From contig JABYQU010000025.1 of the NCBI GenBank assembly GCA_022264855.1, positions 310,001-374,000 of the forward strand: 64,000 nt of DNA. The letters are read 5' to 3'. The notes under the pieces are model-generated. The model searched no databases. It worked only from the letters and a program-made list of their open reading frames with translations, and had not been told where the DNA came from. How positions within the stretch are numbered: the first letter of the stretch is position 1; each line of letters opens with the position of its first letter. Below, piece after piece: positions 24,901 to 36,300 of the stretch. Made by a program: the position numbers and the translations under genes. The DNA is from Lenzites betulinus (lineage: Eukaryota; Basidiomycota; Agaricomycetes; Polyporales; Polyporaceae).

Positions 24901-25767
24901 TTCGTAGTCTTGGGCTTCATCGCAGTTTTAACCGAGCCCTTGGCGGCCTTCTTGAAGTCAATCATGGGCAGCGGAACCCGCTCTGGCTGTTTGGGGGGTA
25001 CACGCGTATCCTTCTGCTCATACATGGTGATCTTCTGCTTCACATTACCACCCGGAATCACCGTTCTGCCATTCGGAGTAGGCACCTTGCGTGCTTGCGC
25101 GTCTTCGAGATCGAAACCAGATGCCGACTCGATTTCGCTGGAGGCGTCGACGTCCAGCACCTCTGGGGCTGAGCTCTCTCCGAGCCGGGCACGCAATCGC
25201 GCAGTAGACTGTCCGTCCGGTGGCAGCGGATCCTTCGGCTTCGGAGAATCACGTTCAAACGCGTGTTTCCCCGACAGAGGAGACGCCGCACGCGACGCGG
25301 GGGCGGAGAGACAGTCGATGGGGTCGGGAGTGGAGTCCTTCGCATCGTGCACTGCATGTGGCCTCGTTGTCGTGTGCGCCTGCGGGAGGGGCGCGCCGAC
25401 GTCCTCATCGTCCGAGATGACCACCAAGTTACCCGCGGGGGCCTTTGCCTTCCGGGGCCCGTCTACTGAAGATGTGAGTGCCGCCGCCAAGAATACCTGG
25501 GAGCGTGCAGTTCGGAGAAGAGGACTCACTTAAATTATCAAAATGTGGCGAGGTCAGTACAGGGCTCATCTTCAGCCGCTTCGCGGGGGGCTCAATTGCA
25601 TTACTGCCCCCGTACTTTCCCCCCGCAGGTGCAGAGGACAGGACGGTCCGCATCGCTGTGTGGTTGCCCGAATTGTCATGACCGTTCATCCGTGAGCCCT
25701 GGGTGAGCGTGGAGGCCATGCGGCGACCTCCGTAAGGGTTGGAGGCTGGGTTCGATTTGCGTTTCAT
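21964..25767 (-). CDS. ULP2: Ulp2 / SENP6-7-type SUMO protease
   Basis: A C48-family cysteine protease predicted to trim SUMO chains in the nucleus. Fourteen exons (25767-25530, 25465-24900, 24841-24545, 24499-24394, 24326-24200, 24151-23942, 23886-23812, 23755-23642, 23588-23490, 23436-23347, 23288-22659, 22606-22462, 22407-22309, 22251-21964) close in frame to 1,027 aa. The N-terminal half is basic/Ser-rich and is followed by a strand-rich segment (VLPLEALSLGCHMM) resembling the PH-like region of Ulp2. The protease core starts at YLNDTLIEFGLKYWL; the triad is His643 (FHWYLAII), Asp858 (YTFDSLG) and Cys909 (KNFCDCGLF), with Gln903 for the oxyanion hole. About 200 acidic, disordered residues separate the His and Asp motifs, the insertion that distinguishes Ulp2/SENP6/7 from Ulp1. 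The C-terminus is lysine-rich. Exon 5 has two open frames; the one giving GWITLKLL was chosen. Confidence 0.9.
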
Positions 25768-26647
25768 GTGGCTCGACGCGCCGTTGGCCTTGACGGGGCG
25801 AATAAATGCGAAGTGGGCGGAGCGAGCAGGCGGTGGCTAAACGTACCGGTATTGGAATGGGATGCGGGTTCTTGCCTCTCCACGCAGGCCTGGACACCAG
25901 TCAACGTTCCAATATAATCTTATGCACATAGAGCTCGTTCGGCGTACGGTATATCTGAGGTCGTCGAACTGTGCGCGTTTCTGGAGCTCCGCCCTATCCC
26001 ACTGGCCACGGCGTTAAGGTCTCTGACCGTGCTGCGATCTAGAGTGCTGAGGGTATTCATGGACCGAGGATTAACACTGCACGTAGACTGTGTGGGGCGA
26101 GCACCAGTTGCTAGAAGAACACAGCGCAAGGCGGAGGAGAAGACATGCAGGATTGAGAAGCAAGATGCCTCTCCGCGCCGCGCTCGATGAGCGCGCGAGT
26201 CTCTCTCAACACGTGACACACCCAAATCCGGCCGTCGGTACTGAACTGCAATATGACGTCCGGCCGCTCACTGGCGCGCGGCGTTATATTCCGGCATATG
26301 GCAGTACCCTAGTGGAGGGTCCCGATAAGTTCACGAGAGGCTAGGTGGTCTATTCATTGTCAAGTCGCAGCTACGCGTAGACTAGACTAGAATGGGCTAC
26401 GCCAGTGTGAGGATGTGTAGGACAGCGCCTATACACCAGCATGGAGCAAGGAGCTAGGAAGGGGGAGCGTCCGTTCGCAGAAATACTATGGGATGTGGTA
26501 CGGAGGAGATGATACACTACATGTCGTCCGGTATACGTATACACGTATAACTATGCATGGGGGTCGTGCACGGTCGTGAAATGCGATGGATAGAGGGGCA
26601 AAGTAAGATATGCAAGAAGGGAGAGCGTAGTCGCACGACGGATCAGA
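25768..26647. other. Intergenic region; no gene recognised
   Basis: Holds the presumed promoter of the SUMO protease gene and the 3' flank of the KRE6/SKN1 gene. Short ORFs only. Confidence 0.55.
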
Positions 26648-28829
26648 TCAACACCCGTCGTACTTCGAGTTGCGCGGGAACGTGTAGCCCGCCTGGTCCC
26701 ATGTGGTGAGATTGGGATTCGAATACGCGTTCAGGTGGCTATCGGTCATGTGTAAGCCGAGTCGCATAGACAGAACGTTGTTGCTACGTACTTCGTGATG
26801 TATTCTGCCGTCGGGTGGCTTGACGGATCGCACGACGTCGGATCGTCAGGCGCATCCTCACGTTGGTAGACGCGGATATAATCGATGTACATCTTGCTAG
26901 GGAATGTGAGGTGCTTGAAGTCTTGCTTCTGGAATCCGGCTGTAGGTCGAGGTCAGACATGCGCATACACGGGGCAGCCAACGAGGTACTCACGCGACAT
27001 GCCCAAGTTCATGATGATGTACTGCGGACAAGTCAGCACACCAAACGCGGGGGTTGGAACTGCTCCCCAAACTCACCATAGGCTCCTCCGGTACGAGACG
27101 CGCGCTGATTTCCGTGTTCGTATCGGCACCGATGGTGGCTGCAGTCATGGTCCAGGCGGGGGTGCCTTCGGAGTACCAGGTAACGAAGCCAGCATCCCGA
27201 TCACTGGGATCCGACCACCACTCATAGCCGTACGTCGTGTATCCTTGGTCGTTGTAGTTCGTGTTGTCGATATCCGTGACTGCGGAGACGGCTTGCTGGT
27301 ACTGAGCGCCCTTGTAGGAGTTGAACTTCGTCTTCGTGGAATCGAATATTTGCGTGACGTCCGACGTGTTCACGAACTCGTACTGATAGTTGAACGGCGC
27401 TGTCTGGAACGACTGCGAGACCTCGCCCTGGAAACGGCTGACGTCGATTTGTGCTTCGAAGACATCGATCTCAGGTGTTCCACGACCGGTGGTCACATCC
27501 GGTCCTGGGTGGTCCGAGCCGGGGCACGTACACGACGAGAGGCGCTGTCCCGGCATGAAGCTGATCTCCGTTCCCCCGGGACCGCCAGTCACAGCTGCCT
27601 CGGGCGTATGGTCTGCAGTCGTTTGGTTAGGGTAAGTGCCGACGTCGCAAGCATCGTAGCTGTACGGCCAGGTTCCCTCGGTAGTAGCACCGTAGCCGGC
27701 ACGGCCCTAAATAACCATGAGAACGGTCGGAAGGAGCTACCAACTCCACACTTACAAGGTTGCCCATCGTCCATACTGCTGGCCAGAGACCCGGCGCGTT
27801 GGGACTGCCAGGGAGACTGACCTTCACTTCGATGTAGCCAGTCGTGAAGCAGAACTTGTTCCACGACTGGAGCATACCGCTCCGGAAGTTGAGGTTGTGG
27901 TTCTCCACCTCCTCCATGGTGATGACTAGCTTGCCGTTCGCGGTGGTAATCTGCCTAGGGTCGTACCACTCGATGTCCGCGGTCGGCCAATAGTGCAAAT
28001 CGACAGCTTCCCAGAAAGGGTCATCTCCGGGGTAGAACGTCCGCCCGTCTAGTTCGAACTCGTCACTGAAGACAAGGTTGTAGTTCTTGCCATCGTTGCC
28101 CTTGCGCGTGTACACAGACTGGTCGGTGTCCGCATCGATCAGGGTAGGGAAGTTGGTGAATTTGGGCACCTGGCCAGTTGCGTTGATGCCGCCGAGGTTG
28201 AAGCCCGTGACCTTTGGCGAGTCGTGCACATAGTGGTCGATGATAGGGTATCCAGCGAAGAGCACGATGATGCTGACGACTATGAGGACCAGCGCGGAAA
28301 CGTTGAGCCAGCCTCTTGATGAGAAGGGTGCGCAGCTCCGGTCGAGCGCTGCGTCTCGCACAGGGTCAGGGTTGTGGAGCGGGTCGTCTAGGTCGGGGTC
28401 CTTGGTGTCCCACATGTACGGGTATTGCTGTACCGTGGCCGTGGCCGCTATCGGGACGTTGGAGGCTGTCGTCTTTTCGTTGCTGGTGCCTATTGATGCT
28501 TCGGAGGGCGCATTGCTGAACCTCGAGGACGTATAGCGCCCGCTCGCCATCGTAGGATTGTACTGCCACAGGATCAGCTCTTTTCTCTCTTACCTGCCTT
28601 GACGAGCAATATTACACACCGAGTAAGGGCCATAACCTCCGCCAATCTGTCCAGTAGCTACTCCTTGGGTGGTGTCGTTTCGCTGGCTCATGTAGCTCGA
28701 CGATGCCTGAGGCTGGGAGAAAGCCGGCGGCTGCGGTTGAGATTGGTATCGCCGGCTACCTGACGGGCTCTGAGGAACAGCATAGTAGTGGTCGCTCGGA
28801 GGGGGGACCCTGCGCGGTGGGACGGCCAT
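26648..28829 (-). CDS. KRE6/SKN1-family beta-1,6-glucan synthesis protein (GH16-like)
   Basis: A type II membrane glycoprotein of the secretory pathway needed for cell-wall beta-1,6-glucan. Six exons (28829-28620, 28562-27756, 27706-27077, 27021-26994, 26939-26792, 26738-26648) give 637 aa; exon 4 has only 28 nt. The cytosolic N-terminus (about residues 1-154) is Pro/Ser/Gln-rich. One membrane anchor (WLNVSALVLIVVSIIVLFAG, about 155-174) precedes a luminal GH16-fold domain: NLVFSDEFELDGRTFYPGDDPFWEA, the GLWPAVWTMGNL strand, and the catalytic-type E-x-D-x-x-E in TPEIDVFEAQ. The C-terminus NLTTWDQAGYTFPRNSKYDGC is the family hallmark. The first exon is needed because the ATG inside exon 2 would lose the YSYNP junction seen in the family. 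Confidence 0.93.
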
Positions 28830-29717
28830 GAAGGATCCGGGAAGGGTAGTGAGGTGGTAGCTTGAAGGGGCCGAGGGTTGGGGGTAGGAGGATGAGAGAT
28901 GTCAGCAGCGGAGGGCTGGCGCCACCGGCGGCTGCGCAACAAAAATGGAGGGGAGAAATATAGGACTTGAATCGGGGCTCTGACGTCGTCGGGATGGAGG
29001 CGGGGACGGGGGCAGATGAGATATTCGTGGCAGAGTCGTGAGCGTGGGCAGACGATAGAGACGGGGAGGACGGGGGAGAGACGAGAGGCTCAAATTGGGA
29101 GCTGGAGCGCACACGCGACTTCAACCACACGCACGGCCATAGACGCCGCACCGCTGGATTTGCGTCTCCGGACTACTCTAGGCGCTCTCCGCCCACCTCC
29201 GTTCTCCTTCCCCGCCCCAAGCCGCCGCGAGGATTTGCAGAGGATCAGGGTTTTGCTTTCTTCAAATTCTTGTGGCGACACTCGGATTTACGACTAAATC
29301 GGGCAGCTGTATACTATAGGTGCCTGCCGAACACTCATTGTACTACCGGCAGCTCAAGCTATGACGGCATACCGACCTGCAACTCAGGCTCAGAGGAAAT
29401 TACATAGCGCTAGCTATGGAGAATATACAACCCTAGATCACCCTGGGAGACCCAGATATCACCCGTATCCTCACCGCCATCGGACTTTACGCCTGCATGC
29501 ATCGTGGTCGTCCAGCTGCCGGCGTGTCCTCCGGGATTAAGGTGCAATGAACGCGCGGACAAGCGCAGGCCCGTGGGACATCCGATAGGGATCGCACTTG
29601 CGGCACTGCAACGGTCCAGACTAGCCGATGTTTATAGCGGAGGGAGCCTGCGGTCTGATCCAATAAGTACAACGAAACAGGTGCGCGGATCGTGTCGGAA
29701 TGAAAGACGGAGACGGC
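28830..29717. other. Intergenic region; no gene recognised
   Basis: Minus-strand promoter and 5' UTR of the glucan-synthesis gene (pyrimidine-rich on the coding strand near 28850-29100) and 3' flank of the ZIP transporter gene. Open frames here lack motifs. Confidence 0.55.
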
Positions 29718-30926
29718 CTAGTCCCCGTGGTCGTCGCCCAATATCGCCGCGACGCAGTATGGCGCAAGCATTCCTGCGATGGTGAGCAGCAACTGCCGTC
29801 CCTTCGAGCCGCCATCTTCGCCGGTCGCGGAGCGACCGTGGGTGAGCGACCCTTGCAGCACCGTGGCGACGTACAAGAATGTCCCGCCCTGGTTACGAGG
29901 TGAGAACACGTAGTAAACGGCGATGTTGAAGTTGACATGTGCGTACGGAGAAGAGTAGGGCCACGCCGGGCCAACGACCTTGGCTGTCTGCTCTGAAGAA
30001 CGACAGCAAAGCATACGACACGACGGTGCTGATCGGAGTCGCTGCACTGAATATTGCTAGATGTTGCTTGCATTGTGATGGCGGAAGTGACGTTGATAGA
30101 AGGGATGTGGTCAGCGCAAGTGCGGTGGGTGCTGTATAATTCAATGCTGGTCAACGCGGTATCCGGTTATCCGGTGCACGGACATGGTGCGAACCTTTGT
30201 GGACTACCAACGCGAGGAACACTACAATAGACAGCCCGGAGAACTCGATAGAACCGCTAGTCGCTGGTTCTTGGCCCGCGTCGGAGAGTGCGGCGGAGCC
30301 CAATGCGAGGCCGTCCGCGAGCGCGTGGACGACTAGCCCAAGGGTGAGCGGATATGCTCGTCCACGCGACTCCGAGGCGTCCTCCGCATGGGAACGGGAA
30401 GGTATGCGTGGCGGCTGGCCGGAACCAATGCCTTCTGTGCGTTCAAGGTCGCCGAGTTCTACGTCGAACTCAACAGCGGAATCTTCGCTCAGCTCAGGTG
30501 GTGGGCCGTCAGTGGCATAAGGGTGCGTGTGGCTTGACACCTGACGCTCGACGACAAGCATAAATGTGAAGCCTGTTATGAGCGCAAGCGCAATCGTTGA
30601 CGTGGGGAAAGGCTCTGTTTGTCGAGACAGAGCCAGCGTCTCGATACCTCTAGAGCATCAATATGTCAACCACGCAGCCTGTATATTATGACGTTTACGA
30701 CACGTACTCGGGGATGACCACTCCCAATGCAGCTCCAATCAATAGTCCGGTCCCAAGAGCAGATAGAGAAGACAACGAGGTTTCTACATTCGCGATCAGT
30801 AGAACGCCCGAAATAGTCGGGCGACGACTTACTGGAGAACGCTACTGACAGAGGCAACATCCCAGTCCCAAAAGATGCCGCCCCCAGCAAGGCTGCCATG
30901 AAGAAGACGGAGACGAAGCCCGACAT
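29718..30926 (-). CDS. ZIP-family zinc transporter, ZIP9 (SLC39A9)-like
   Basis: A multi-pass transporter predicted to move Zn2+ (or related divalent metal) toward the cytosol, probably from Golgi or another endomembrane as for ZIP9. Five exons (30926-30833, 30783-30708, 30649-30195, 30131-29947, 29888-29718) close to 326 aa. The first membrane helix is FVSVFFMAALLGAASFGTGML; the second contains SLSALGTGLLIGAALGVVIPEGIE. The central HALADGLALGSAAL carries the His/Asp metal site, and FLALVVHKAPTALAL the second His. A variable cytosolic loop of about 80 Glu/Ser-rich residues lies between them. The last exons encode STVVSYALLSFF and GGTFLYVATVLQ, the remaining helices and a conserved GTFLYVA motif. 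The protein ends with an Asp/His-rich tail GDDHGD. The start gives a short N-terminus directly before helix 1, as usual for ZIP9. Confidence 0.9.
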
Positions 30927-32012
30927 GGCTGGTAGGGTCGGATCCTGAACGCTAGTGGTGGTCAAGAGGGACGGTGGTAGCACCGCGGTCGACGTAGCGT
31001 TCTTTCGGTGTGTTGCGGCTAATGAGCTGGAGTAAAATTGAAATGGAAAGCGCGAAAGGTACCAAATGAGACCCGCGAGTGCCTTGCACCATGGTGAGAG
31101 TGCTGGATTGATCAAGTTCACATCGCGCCCTTCCTCGGCGCTGTTTCCTGCACCTAAGCGCGTGCGCTTATGTCACCTGACATACGCGACGCGTTTAGGC
31201 TGAGCGCCACCGTGTCGTTGGCTTCATCCATCCTGCGTTCACCGCGATCTCTCTCAGTAACTCCTCAAATCATGCTGCAGGTGCCGGTGAATACGAGTAT
31301 GGAGTCAAATAATGAAAGTATAGCGACACGATGAAGCTCCTCAGTTATAGAACAACGTAACTGGCTCAGCTCGGCTTGCCCTGGAACTGGCGCGACTCGC
31401 AAGGACAGCCTTCATCCCTATTTGTACGTCATGCCTGCTCAAGGGTATTCACCGTTCCCCGAGGCTTTGCCATAATAACACTTCGTAAGGAAGTCCGAGG
31501 TCCGAGACTCCCGCCGCAACGGAACCTTTCACGAACCGCGGAGCGCTCCGACATGGAAGTTCATCGAACCGTCTGAACTCTGGGGGCCTCTTGTCCAGGA
31601 CATCCCGCCCACTATCAACATCAGAGCTTGGTGACACGTCGGAGTGCAGGGAAGTGTGCAAACTTTTGTCCATTTCGACAGATTCTTGGAGCGAGATGGC
31701 TTTCGCCGTCTCACATGTCCGCGTCTGGCCCCATCCGCCTGACGCTCGAGTGCGTCTCTTCACACACATCGGCCCATCACCGTCTCGAGGCCATTCCACA
31801 GCGCGCACAGGGTCGTCCTTCTGCACTGGGCTCTTCGCCGACCTGCGCCGACCCCCACTGGCCGAATAGCCAACGAGAGAGGGCTCCGCAGACCTCGGCA
31901 CAACACGTTGTATGACCGCATCCTCGTGCCCGGCTGCGAACCTGTCGCCGCCTGGCATATTGAGAATACGCACAGCCTCGTCTCGGAGCTTCGATCGAAT
32001 TCGTACGTTTGG
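30927..32012. other. Intergenic region between divergent ZIP and secreted-protein genes
   Basis: About 1.1 kb. A 216-codon open frame on the minus strand (31449-32099) has no motifs, overlaps the promoter of the plus-strand gene and is judged spurious. Confidence 0.5.
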
Positions 32013-32020
32013 TATATAAG
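32013..32020 (+). promoter_or_regulatory. TATA box of small secreted protein gene 1
   Basis: TATATAAG about 130 bp upstream of the ATG at 32148. The paralogous gene at 40419-40960 has a similar ATATAAG about 80 bp upstream. Confidence 0.55.
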
Positions 32021-32147
32021 TCGTAAGGCTGAGCCTAGGGGAGCAGCTCCACAGCAAGTGTCTTTCCAGACTCGAGCGACCTACCACCCTCACCTTCACC
32101 CAAAAGCAACGCTAGAATCCTAGCATCCTATTTTTCCGTCTACCATC

Positions 32148-32723
32148 ATGAACACTCTGGTATACCTGTTCTCCGTTGCGTACTTCGCTTTGGCTGTGTT
32201 CGGCCAACGAATAGCCATTGGCGCGCCAGCCGAGTGGTCCACTTTCAAAGCAGGGAGTAACATTACCGTCGAGGTCGACCGACCCGTACGTCTGCCCACT
32301 TGTCCTCCCATAAGCACTGCTAACCTCTACTCCCGTAGATGACGTTGACCGGCTCGGAAGACGTCGCGATTGCGATCGGACTCTGGCCTTGCGCGGGATA
32401 CGGCGAGGACGCGAACCGCACATGCGCGGAGATGGACGTGACCCAGGTGCTGGGCGACGTACTGTACGCCGGTCCCTACTCGCCGCAGCTGGCGCCTCCG
32501 GACGCGTACAAGCCCCCGTACCAGAACTTCACAGTCCGCATCCCCGAAAACCTCGCCCCGGGCCAAGCCAGCCTGGGCGTCGCGCATTTCGCGATCATTG
32601 GGGTGAGTTATGCTGAGTATTCCGCGGGGCAGACAGTATACTCACCAGCTGATTCGTGCAAATTTGCAGGCCAGTGGGATGCCGTTCATGGAGGTCGCGA
32701 ATATAACGTTGATCATCCAATAA
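32148..32723 (+). CDS. Small secreted protein 1 (paralog of the gene at 40419-40960)
   Basis: Function not recognised. Three exons (32148-32285, 32339-32602, 32670-32723) encode 151 aa. Residues 1-19 form a signal peptide ending in AVFGQ. The mature protein is predicted all-beta with the motif LTGSEDVAIAIGLWPC, a second cysteine in NRTCAEMDV, LYAGPYSPQL and VAHFAIIG. The same motifs, the same three-exon structure with phase-0 introns and a 54-nt last exon occur in the minus-strand gene at 40419-40960, so the two arose by duplication. Three N-glycosylation sequons are present (NITV, NRTC, NFTV), plus NITL in the last exon. The two cysteines likely form one disulfide. A secreted, possibly wall-associated protein is inferred; it is not a hydrophobin, which would need eight cysteines. 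Confidence 0.8.
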
Positions 32724-33355
32724 AAGGCATGGTTCCGCAAGTCGTTACGATACCGCAGCGAAAGCTGTGAAACAAGCTCCCGGGACTTCTCGTTTCCGTT
32801 TGGACAAGTGATTTCGGACCTCCGCACGAACTATCATAATTGTACATACATTACCGTTCAGTGTAGTCTTGCTCCATATTGGCGTGTATATTAACACAGC
32901 TGCGAAATATATGGTCCTTCGCACACGCTGGCTTCACCACTCTTGCAACGTCATTGGATAAACCGGATAGTGCATATAGTAGAGCACGAGCAAAACTCAA
33001 TTGATGGGGACTTTCTAAGTGACTCAACGTCAGTCCTCCGAATCAGCCGCGAACACATCGACAAGGGGTAGCTCCAGAGGCACCGGAGTCGGAAATGAAA
33101 GGCACAGGCCGCACAGCAGCTATGCAGCAAACATAGAGCATAAACCACCAAACATGAGCCGCCAGAAGATAGATACAGATCGGATACGTGTGTGCAGTGC
33201 CGGCGAGAACAGCCAGTGACCAGTGCTTGTGTCGGAGCTGTCAATGAGTTACAGGCTGCTATAGATGAGATGTTCGGACATGCTCACCTGTCAGAAGGAG
33301 CCGACCGTATAGTACTAGCATCCACAGATGTCGATGTAAAACATCGGAAGCCGAC
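32724..33355. other. Convergent intergenic region; no gene recognised
   Basis: Lies between the 3' ends of the plus-strand secreted-protein gene and the minus-strand SLIP-GC-like gene. No motif found. Confidence 0.6.
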
Positions 33356-36300
33356 CTATTCCTCATCTAGCTCCGGATCGATCTCCACCTCATCTTCCTC
33401 CTCCTCCTCTCCACCCCCTTCCTCAACGTCCATGCGGTTGTCGCTGTCGCTGTTGCCGCCGTCCTCTTCACCGCCATCGCCATCTTCATTTCCGTCGTCG
33501 CCACCATTGCCATCGCCACCACCTTCAGCACCACTATCGTTATCGTCTCCGTGCGCCTTGGACGCTAGTTCTCGAACTTCCCGCGCCTCTTGCCATGCAT
33601 CCACATCGTCTAGAACTCGTTGGAGTAAGTGTAGAACATTAGCTAGTACTTTGGGATCCTCGTTCTCAAACTCTTGCTCCCATAGTACTGCGAGGTTGGC
33701 TTCGACCTGCGATAGCATATTTTAGTGGCTACACGACCTGGATATGAAAGAACACACCTTCTCTGAAAGAGAGCGCAAGAACTCCTTGAGCGCACAACCG
33801 ACAGCGTCCGCAGCAGCCGATAGGTTATCGAGGACAAGGTTTGCCGCACCATCGAATATGACATCCCTTTTCGAGTAGACGAACTCTTTCATGATCTCCT
33901 GAAGACGAAATAGTGAGTGACATACTCGACAACTAAGCGGGAGTTCTTGGTGCTCGCCTTCTGCCTCATGAACTTTCCACGCCCCCCGGGTGTGGCGAGT
34001 GCCCGCTCATAGCCCTCGTGCAGTGCGTTCCTGATATGATCTACAAGACGACAAAAGACCTCGCGTCGACGGTGCTGTAGCGCCTCTTTGATTGCGGACA
34101 TAACGCCACTGAATGTGGCACGAGCCTCTTCCAAGCATGAGTCTCGTTGGCGTTCTGCTCGTGCTCTGGCTATGTCAGGGACATGAACGAAGAAGCGATG
34201 CACTGTGTCTTCGATCTCCTTTGTCGCTTTCTCCTCGAAGGACGCAAAGTGTTTAGTCTCGAATACCTTGCACCAGCTGTCCGCAACATGCTCCACAAAT
34301 GGAACAGTGAGGTCCTCGTTCAGGTCATGCTCTTTCCAGCATCCATCACGACGCAAAACTACGAGAAATGTCAGTCAACGTAATGCAATACATGACAGCA
34401 ATGCGACTTACTAGCATTGTAGGTTCCGCAATAGCGCACGCCTTCGATGAATTCTGCCGTGACGCTATAGGCCTTGCTAGCGCTCTGACAAGACTTCATC
34501 ATGAACTATCCCAAAGGCAACGGCACATATCGTGCAATAACCACGGACTCACAATTCCGGCGCTCTCCTGGCATTTGTCGTTCAAACCTTTCTTGAACTC
34601 CTTCCGAAGCTCGTTCACGCAGTCTTTGACCAATGTGTCCAGTCTCTATAATGCCTTCATGAGTAACCGGGTCTCTTGCTGATTGACATGATGTAGTAGC
34701 GAGGGCACATACATTCATGAGGGGCGCGGTTGGGCCTATTCCCACCGCAGAAGACGGTGTTGGGGTCCTTGGCCTCTGCCGACGGTAGTGAGGGTAGCGC
34801 GTTACCTCGAGGCTGGCTCGGACGTTTGATGCCCACTGACAACGCAACATCTCGCGGTCCTTCTCATTGATCTCGGATGCGCCTTCTATGACCGTCTGAA
34901 GGGACGCTGCGAACGGCCGCAACCTTGACAATAAGGCGCTGGCATCCGCTTCACGTCGAGGGAGCGTGAGTTGGTGACACCACTGCCGAAGGGCAGGGAT
35001 ACCAGTGTCATCGAGATCCAAGAACCCTTTGTCCAACCAGGTCTGTTTGGATGCGCGAGTCGTGGTACCTGAAGTATCAATCATGCTCATCAGATCTAAA
35101 GCCGTAGTGCTGCTGATACCCGACTTCGAGGTTTGGGGCATTAAGAGGAGTACATACTGCGCAGCGATCTATTCATGTCCATGTATGCCTGTGACGATAC
35201 CATGAACACGGGGAGCTCTGCAAATGACATCAGTATCAGACTACAGTTGCGACCAAACTGCTATGACTGGTACTGACCTGCCATCGTATCGCTGCTATCG
35301 ACCTCTTCCACCGCACTTGCTCCATCGTCGACCACCCCCGCCGTCTCCTCTTCGTCGCTCTCCTCGTCGTCTCTGTCGTCGACAGTGGAGTCTTCTTCTC
35401 CGAGACTGTCATCACACTCGTCGTCCTCATCTGGAGCTATAAGAAAACCGTGAATGAGAACATCTGGAGATAGTGTTATATAGCATGAGATGTCGTACCT
35501 GACCTCATCACCCTCGAGCGATACACGTCACGAAGACATTTCTTGACATACTGCAAGAATAAGAGCATAAGCGAAGTGGCAGTTTCAAGAATCATCAGTC
35601 CCGCACGCACATCAGAGCGCGCGCGAAGACGCCGCGCCTGTGTCTCGGCTTCCAGCTGTTGAACCTCGTGTTGTGCATCTTCCAATATTTGAGCAGCCTT
35701 TCGAGATGTGTCCAGGAGGGAAAGGAAAACTTGGTTGTGCTCGAGCACCTGGGTCTCTAGATGGGTTCGAATGGTACCATCAGAAGCTGTCGTCCTTGCA
35801 GAATCTTTTGAGCTAGACGGGCTCGGGGTGCGGACTGTATCCACGTTCAAGGACGCAGTGTGGTCGCCCGTCCCGGAATGAGCAACCTCACTGCCCAAAC
35901 GTACGCGCTTGTGCTTATGATCACGAGCCTCTAGGAGTAGCTTCCGTTTCGATGAAAGTGCACGCTTTTCGGCGACTGGCTTGACGTCTTGAGAACCTCC
36001 TCTTGATTCATCTATAGACTTGATGTGTTCTGAGAGCAGCGCGCGACTTTTCTTCAGCACCTTCTCAGCGGCTGCATATACAACGGCCGGCCATTACGGT
36101 CAGTTCCATTGTGTTCTGCATGAGGAACGGCGACTGACCGCATGCAGCATTGTGATGTTTCTCACACTGGCTGTGCAGGTCTTGAATCGCCTCCTGTCGC
36201 TGTGAAGTCAGTAGCAGAAGTTCCCCATATTTCGGATCGTCGCTGAGGCCGAAATCTTCATCACTTGAATCAGAGGCCTCCGAGAGATCATCACATTTGG

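Noticed and set aside
24885..24910. GGTTCGATTCC resembling a tRNA T-arm (minus strand)
   Set aside because: It lies across an exon-intron border of the SUMO protease gene and no acceptor stem, D-arm or anticodon arm can be placed around it. A similar string near 44895 encodes part of gene B.
24436..25533. 365-codon plus-strand frame opposite the SUMO protease
   Set aside because: Antisense shadow crossing several splice sites of the protease gene; no motif.
31449..32099. 216-codon minus-strand frame upstream of secreted protein 1
   Set aside because: No recognisable motif, overlaps the TATA box and 5' region of the plus-strand gene, and has no supporting splice structure.
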